From positions 186,001 through 250,000 of the forward strand of contig JBCAQO010000015.1 of the NCBI GenBank assembly GCA_039111635.1: DNA of 64,000 bases, read 5' to 3'. A program made the position numbers and the translations under genes. The notes under the pieces are model-generated. The model was not told where the DNA came from, searched no databases, and was given only the letters and a program-made list of their open reading frames with translations. The DNA comes from Heterobasidion occidentale (lineage: Eukaryota; Basidiomycota; Agaricomycetes; Russulales; Bondarzewiaceae). Of this stretch, positions 58,310 to 64,000 are shown in pieces. Position 1 is the stretch's first letter; every line of letters starts with the position of its first letter.

Positions 58310-58990
58310 TTCACAATTTGCCCGGTCAGAATAGACGTGGTCAAAGCGTGGGCGTTCCATGGCGGTTGCCGATACTACGGCCCCTCATAAAGCTCTCTTG
58401 CGCCTTGGTATCCCTCAGGATGTCCTGATGTGGGACCCCTCGCTGGACGTCTCTAATGAGTTCGCCCTTCTAATCCACGTTTGTGTTATCACACTCGTGG
58501 GCGATAGGTCATTCGATCGACGCTGCACAGACGACCGTATCTTGGTCGCCTCTGGGTTCGTGCTATACTATCCACTTTCCTCCTGTTGCTGATTGTCGCA
58601 AACACTCCAGAGCGGATGCCGGAGACCATAGGCCGACGGCCTCGCTGTCGCTGTATTCCATATCTCATTCTCATTTGCGATGAACGGGTCATCTTCAAGA
58701 TGACTGTTGAATATGCAGTCTTCCTCTGGGATTTGACTCTGTTCTCGCCGTACGTTGGTCCTTGTGTTTCTAATATACCTCTCTGATTCTTCCTTTCGTG
58801 ATATGCAGAAGGTCTGAGAGCGAGAATCAGCTGCAGCTACCATTGCAAATTAATTACCCCAGGTCATCATCGCGCGGTGGGAATTGCGGCGTTTTAAAGA
58901 TTCCACCACAAGTATTCACCCTCGCTGCGCACACCCGCCCAACCCTTTCCACACGATTCGTTCTTTGTTGAATTGTCAAATTTATGATAC
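58310..58990 (-). repeat. Inverted copy of the SET-locus repeat family
   Basis: Read on the minus strand it follows the same landmark order as units A-E. Plus-strand mirror landmarks: 'gcgtgggcgttccatggcgg' near 58345, 'ccctcgctggacgtc' near 58437, 'aattaccccaggtcatcatc' near 58852, 'cacacgattcgttctttgtt' near 58950 and 'gatacatcgaatgg' near 58986. It carries no recognisable SET fragment and lies about 16 kb from the main array. Confidence 0.65.
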
Positions 58991-59124
58991 ATCGAATGGC
59001 ATTCACTGGTGGACCATGTCTCCGAATTCCCTGGATGCAACATATCTAGCAACAGACTTCTCAGCCGCATCGCAGCAGTCTTTTCAAGGGCCACGACATA
59101 CTCACGACATACAAGTGCATCGAC

Positions 59125-59740
59125 TGGCAAGTACCATCAGAGCGTTCCACGGCGATTGCCGACTCAACCCTTATAAGGCCCTCTCGCGCCTCGACGCCCA
59201 AATGTGCAGCTCCTCCCTGGAAGGGTGCTTTCATCGCGGCCCTTGATTGCGTCCCCTGCAGTCGTGCACCGACGCTGTCACCAGTATCAGGTATAAGGGT
59301 CTTTACTTTCCTATCATCAGGGCCTTCGATCGACGTTGCACAGACGATTGTATATCCGTCACCTGGTGGCTGCAATATACAATCTCTACTTTCATCATGC
59401 CACCAATTCGCTACTCATTCTCCAGAGCAAGGTTCGAAGGCACAGCCGCTGTTTGACCCCACTCGCCGTAATGCTGATATCTTAGTGATCTCGAGGTTCG
59501 TCGATCCTACGTCTTTTCGATATATCTCCATGGATCTCTCTTGATCACATCCAGATTATGATCTTGTGAGGCCGCAGCAATTCTCAAATCACTTACCTCA
59601 GGTCATCGTCGTACGGTGGGAGCTGTGGTGTACCAATTCTAAGACTGTTGCCATCACACCCGTCCATCCCCCTCTCTACGACACTTTATCTGTAATATTG
59701 TCAGTCTTATGATACCTCGGATGTCATTTGTTGATAGCAC
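59125..59740 (-). repeat. Second inverted copy of the SET-locus repeat family
   Basis: Mirror landmarks: 'gcgttccacggcgattgccg' near 59142, 'acctcaggtcatcgtcgtac' near 59596, 'tgatacctcggatgtc' near 59710. More diverged than the previous copy, with which it lies head-to-tail. Confidence 0.6.
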
Positions 59741-60096
59741 ATGTCTTCAAGCTTTTCATCAGGCAGAGAACGCCCACCGTGGTCGACGAGCCGTTCTTGA
59801 ATCCATAAGATCTGTGCTGAAGGCTGAGCATACAGAATATTCATTATGTCACACAGGTCATGGCCAAATGACTGTCTTCTGTTGCGAGAGGCAGGTGCTG
59901 ATGAGGTTGCGCTCAAGCGCCCACCTCCCTGGTTTTCATGTGAACCAACATCTTGCTATGACACCTTGGGTCAATGCAACGAAACATCAGGAATCCATAG
60001 GATGTCAATAGCCAATCAACTTGCTGTCAGTCGTACAACACTCCTGGCTAGAATACAAGAGTTCCACAAAAAAAGACGCAATACTCAAAAGGGTCA
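59741..60096. other. Intergenic, no gene seen
   Basis: Sequence between the inverted repeat copies and the P450 stop codon. It includes a short open frame without similarity (59709-60011). Confidence 0.4.
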
Positions 60097-62189
60097 CTAG
60101 TCTTTGGTTTGCAGAACCAGGCCCAGTGCAGCTTCGGAGCGAGGGACAAGTTTGCATGAGTAAGGTTTTGGACGGCTAGAAAAGACGCATCGAATCAGCC
60201 AGGCGCCGACGCAATCTACAAGATACGCTTCACCTGAACAAAGCGGACGTGAAGCCAACTTCGGGTTCGATGATATTGCCGTCCTTATCGACTGGCTTCT
60301 GTACATCATAGACGGCGAGAATGGAGGCGAGGGTGATCCACAAAGTGTCAAAGGCAAGCCAGCGACCAGGGCACATCCTATAAATGAGCGGTCAGTATGC
60401 ACTCGACAGCATATTTGATAAATCGCAATCACCGTCTTCCGTAGCCAAATGCATCGTCCGGTAAGATGTTGATGCCGGTCTCCGCGCTCTTCTTCGGGTC
60501 CTCAAAGCGATCCGGGTTGAACGACGACGGGTCAGGGTATACTTCCGGATTGTGTAGAATATTCCTGAACACCAGTCAAATTCGGAGAAGCGGACATTTT
60601 GAGTTCCACAAACCAGATGTTTGCGAGGACCGTCGTTCCCTTGGGAATATAGTATCCTTCGTAAACGTCATCCTCAGTCGTATAATGCGCGACGCCCAAG
60701 GGCAGAGACGGGTTCCAGCGCAAACATTCCCAGACGATGGCGTCCACATAGGGCAATTGGTCACGGTCGGAGAAATCGGGGAGACGATCAGGCCCAATCA
60801 CACTGTCTACCTGAGCCTGAGCCTTGCGCTGGACCTCGGGGTGGACCATCATAGCAAGGAAAAACGATAGCAGAGCAGACAAGTTCTGTTCGGCACTGTC
60901 AACCTTGGCTGTTTCTCAAGCCTGTGGTCTAGCTTACCGACTCGGTTCCCGCTGAGTGATAATATATGCATGCTCAGTACTGAGAAAACAATAGATGGTG
61001 ATGTTCACCTCCGTAAGAGATTGCGGCCACCTCCTTGATCAGTATTTCGTGTTCCGCATCCTGTCCTGTCCTGTTCCATTCCTCCAGCTCCACGGTGGTG
61101 AAACAAGGTACCGCGGTGCCCGATGCCTGACATTGTGACTGAATAGACGATTCGAAAAATCGTTCGCGAACATACCATCTTTTGCTTGACCATCTCATAC
61201 GGTTTGTTTATCATAGCAAGAGAGTCCTTGCGCCATTCCCTCGCTTGTTTCTTGAAGCCCGCACCTGGCATCCATGCTGGTACATATTTCACTGTTACAT
61301 CCTTCAGCGGTCCGTCGTCCTACCAAAAGAAATAATCCATATGCTCACGAAGAGGGATGTAATCCACCAGGTATGTGCCATAAAGTCCAGCGCGCGAGAG
61401 AGAGCCCAACACTTGATCGGCCAAACCGACATACATGTCGCCTTCTTCCTCAATCTGGTGGCCATAGGATATCTTCATGACTAACGCAGCGAAGCTCCTG
61501 AAAGCGGTGTGTTTGAGAAAAGTGGCGGCAAGAACGACGTTTAAATCCGCACCTTCGCAGATGGTGGGCAAGTTTGTCCGGGCTACGATGCAAGTTGCGC
61601 AGCAGGGCATGAGTCTCTTCGATCTGCGTGTGCTGGTGTGTGGATGCCTCATTGGAGTGGAAGTGCTTCTGGAACAGAGCACGATGTTTACGCCAGTTAT
61701 TTCCGTACGGCATCGACGAGAAGAGCCACCCCAAACCCATTCTAAAAACATCTCAAGGTATGGAAACAGCGCGAAGCGACGACTTGAGCTTACAATTCCT
61801 GGACCATGATGCGCACTGGTCTAGAAGAGTATTTGGCGCTACGTTTGTCCAACAGGTCGTTCGCCGCCTTGGCCGAGTTGAGAATGATAATAGGGTTTCC
61901 AAATGCGTAGATGTAAATGATGTCCCCTGAACCCAGGCATCGACGTCGTGGTATAAGGTTTATAGGATCAACACTAACCATATATGCTCTGCCAACTCGA
62001 ATATGTCCGCCAGGGAGGAGCATTAGGCATCTTCACCTTTCCAAACCAGCTCGACTTCGGTCCGGGAGGAAGGGGATAACGACGGGACCTGCGAGTCCAT
62101 AGCCCGATGAAAACCGCGACACTCGCCACGCCGGCAGCGAGAAGAGGTGCATAGGGCTCCAGAGGGGCAGGTAGTATCCCTTCCAGCAT
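60097..62189 (-). CDS. Cytochrome P450 monooxygenase, basidiomycete CYP
   Basis: Start MLEGILPAPLEPYAPLLAAG at 62189. A TM anchor follows ('LLAAGVASVAVFIGLW') and the proline-rich hinge 'RRYPLPPGPKSSW'. C-helix: 'YGNNWRKHRALFQKHFHS'. Middle: 'MKISYGHQIEEEGDMYVGLA'. I-helix: 'AGTES' joined across an intron to 'NLSALLSFFLAMMVHPEV', giving a G-T-E-S version of the oxygen-binding AGxDT. K-helix ExxR: 'WECLRWNPSLPLG'. Haem loop: 'FGYGRR' spliced to 'MCPGRWLAF', with the proximal Cys present. Ends 'LVPRSEAALGLVLQTKD'. All key residues are present; many introns. It resembles the fungal O-methylsterigmatocystin oxidoreductase-like group; the substrate is unknown and no secondary-metabolite core enzyme is nearby. 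Confidence 0.92.
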
Positions 62190-62248
62190 GATGCGACAAC
62201 AATGGGTTGGTGGAAAGGAGAAGGGCATAGGCGGGGTTGCATGCGGGG

Positions 62249-62255
62249 TTTTATA
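62249..62255 (-). promoter_or_regulatory. TATA box of the P450 gene
   Basis: TATAAAA on the minus strand, about 60 bp before the P450 ATG at 62189, a position that suits a fungal core promoter with a short leader. Confidence 0.5.
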
Positions 62256-62259
62256 CGAT

Positions 62260-64000
62260 GATGGAATAGCGCAACGCCGCCAAGTCTATGGTCAACATAA
62301 ATGAAATACAGGCGCTTGCTACGGAGGTCCTGATACGGTTCGCGTTAGCATATGCCATTGCCAGGAAGTGGGTCGCAAACCATATGTCTTCGATTGGATT
62401 CCATGAATGCCGGGTTCAAGCGTGGTTGACATTCATGGCGTCTGCTCCCGAGTCCATCCCTGTCCGTGCTGCGGCCACTGACTCCTGAGTGCACTCGGGT
62501 GACGCTCGGTCCAACATCTTCCTGTACTGACTGCTTCCCTCTTCCCTCTTAAAGGAGACATCTTACGTCTTCAGGTATCAGGGGTTTCTCTGTTGATTGT
62601 GACTTTGTACGAGGAGAAGCCCACGATCATAACTTGTTATATATCGATCACAACTCCGAGATAGAGATCGAGGACCCGCCGAAGCTCGCATAGTGCGGGC
62701 AGTCTAGAAGACACATGTTTCTTGAGCTGAGGGCAGTGCTGCTGGCGTCCTGAGGACAAAAATGGCATTGAACAGGCAGCAGAGACTTACCTGCTAGGCA
62801 AGAGCATGTGTCTGCAATGCATGATTCATGGATTGACGATCAGAAGAGCGATTTCAGCGTTACGGGCGTCAATGCCATTCAGGGGCGGATTAGATGCCGG
62901 AGAAACAAAGTGGGGACTGACGTAACGATCCAGGTCGCAACGGAGGCACATTTATGAAATTGGAAGAGACTACAAAATAGCCCAACATGAATGCTGCGGT
63001 CCAAGGCTACTTACTGATTCTTCCGAAAGGTATACGTCCTCCGCACAACGCTGCATCCCAGTGAGTTGCCCAGATGTGTCCCCGCAACGATGCTCAGCGG
63101 GCGCCGGGCATCACTGAGAAGCTCCGGTCTTTGGAGTGGGCTCAGAAGAGCGATCATGTCGGCCCTGACGAACTTCGAACAGCGGACCGCTCGCACAGGG
63201 CGACACTTAAGCAGGACCGACCTGCTCGGAGTTCCAGAAACATTGTCTTGTGCGACCAGGGCTGAAGACTGGCTGAAGTCGACGAGATCTGATAAGTGAA
63301 AACACAAGCCTTGGAGCGGGCACAGAAAACTGCGTAACGAGAATAGATCTCGGTACGCGCGAAAGCGTGCCGGTCACTCACCACGCTATGTATGGGTCTA
63401 GATGCATACGTACAGTGAGCGCCGTGGGGTAGCGCGTAGCATGGGGTACGGGGTACATTGCATGTCGTGTTTACTTACCGGCCCTACATACATGCCAATA
63501 GATCCCAGTATGCCCCATGAGACCCACCCTCTATGCATGCACATCACGATCAATGGACGCAAGCGGTCACTCGAAGGTCTAGACTGTGAGCGTACCAGAA
63601 TAGGTTCCGTGGTCCTACATCGCCCTATGTACTATATTTCCCGGTACGAGAGCTTGAATCTTAGAAGCCGGATGCTCCGTGATCAAGGATATAAAAACCC
63701 GACATGATGCGACATGAAGCCGGAAGCGCCAAGGTCCAAAGGGTTCATCGAAAAAAAATGGCAGCGAAATCGTGTATCACACGTGAGTATCACGGCCTCG
63801 TCAGGTGGCACGACGCGTCCTCACAAGGTAACTGTATTGACTCTGCCACTCGCAGGTGAGTGTTTTGAGTACAGTCAACGCCAAAGACGAGAGACCTCAG
63901 GAGCCAAATCATGGTCACATTCGATACGAGCGAGGTCAGGTAGCTTACATACCGTCGTCGTCAAATCATCGAGTGCTAGCAACGGCGTAGTTGGTGTGTG
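62260..64000. other. Right-end intergenic, no convincing gene
   Basis: Only short unrelated frames occur, on both strands. A TATAAAAA on the plus strand at 63690-63697 could belong to a gene beginning near or beyond the window edge. No RNA gene or mobile element was recognised. Confidence 0.4.

Noticed and set aside
32002..62189. A secondary-metabolite cluster joining the P450 reductase and the P450
   Set aside because: The two genes are 26 kb apart with housekeeping genes between them and no synthase, terpene cyclase or transporter typical of a cluster; the reductase is a general electron donor.
62288..62488. 66-codon frame upstream of the P450
   Set aside because: No similarity recognised, no introns or promoter context; likely chance.

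Overview
The window is nuclear DNA from a filamentous basidiomycete, most likely an Agaricomycete. Genes are dense and sit on both strands. Introns are very short (about 50-70 nt, GT-AG) and numerous, and intergenic gaps are often only 80-200 bp. The gene set (ERG24, Vnx1, Hut1, She9, DDB1, MCMBP, an SH3-WW Cdc25 Ras exchange factor, P450 plus its reductase) is fungal throughout. No bacterial, phage or CRISPR features were seen. All calls come from reading the sequence; where exon lengths were summed, the reading frame closed exactly for ERG24 (429 aa), RPAP1 (1399 aa), VNX1 (1129 aa), SHE9 (391 aa), CPR (731 aa) and HUT1 (391 aa).

Layout. 0-2.4 kb: AT-rich flank with a broken pogo/Fot1-type transposase. 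2.5-4 kb: a conserved but frame-disrupted serine-rich coiled-coil gene (-). 4.7-16.5 kb: ERG24 sterol C-14 reductase (+), ORC2 (-), RPAP1 (-) and the vacuolar cation/H+ antiporter VNX1 (+); the last two share a 130 bp divergent promoter. 16.7-24.4 kb: DDB1 (-), a Dpb3/CHRAC-type histone-fold protein (-) and MCMBP (+), giving a run of chromatin and replication genes. 24.5-34.4 kb: phosphopentomutase/PGM2-like (-), HIT protein (-), methyltransferase (+), SHE9 (-) and NADPH-cytochrome P450 reductase (-). 35.2-42.8 kb: an intact SET-domain gene followed by a decayed copy and further degenerate units, an array built from pieces of the SET locus plus a roughly 0.7 kb repeat. 43-47.9 kb: HUT1 (+), a STYX-like phosphatase-fold gene (-) and a CobW-type metallochaperone GTPase (+). 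47.9-49.4 kb: non-coding, with short tandem repeats. 49.4-58.1 kb: EFL1 (+) and CDC25/RasGEF (+). 58.3-59.7 kb: inverted copies of the same repeat family. 60.1-62.2 kb: cytochrome P450 (-). 62.2-64 kb: no convincing gene.

Functional links (inference): the reductase at 32-34 kb would supply electrons to the P450 at 60-62 kb and to sterol P450s working with ERG24. DDB1, MCMBP, ORC2 and the histone-fold protein all act in DNA replication or chromatin. EFL1 has a telobox-like motif upstream, as seen in ribosome-biogenesis promoters of other eukaryotes. The most unusual parts are the SET-locus repeat array with a conserved hairpin, and the STYX-like gene, whose P-loop keeps Cys but appears to have Leu in place of Arg and carries a one-base frame slip.
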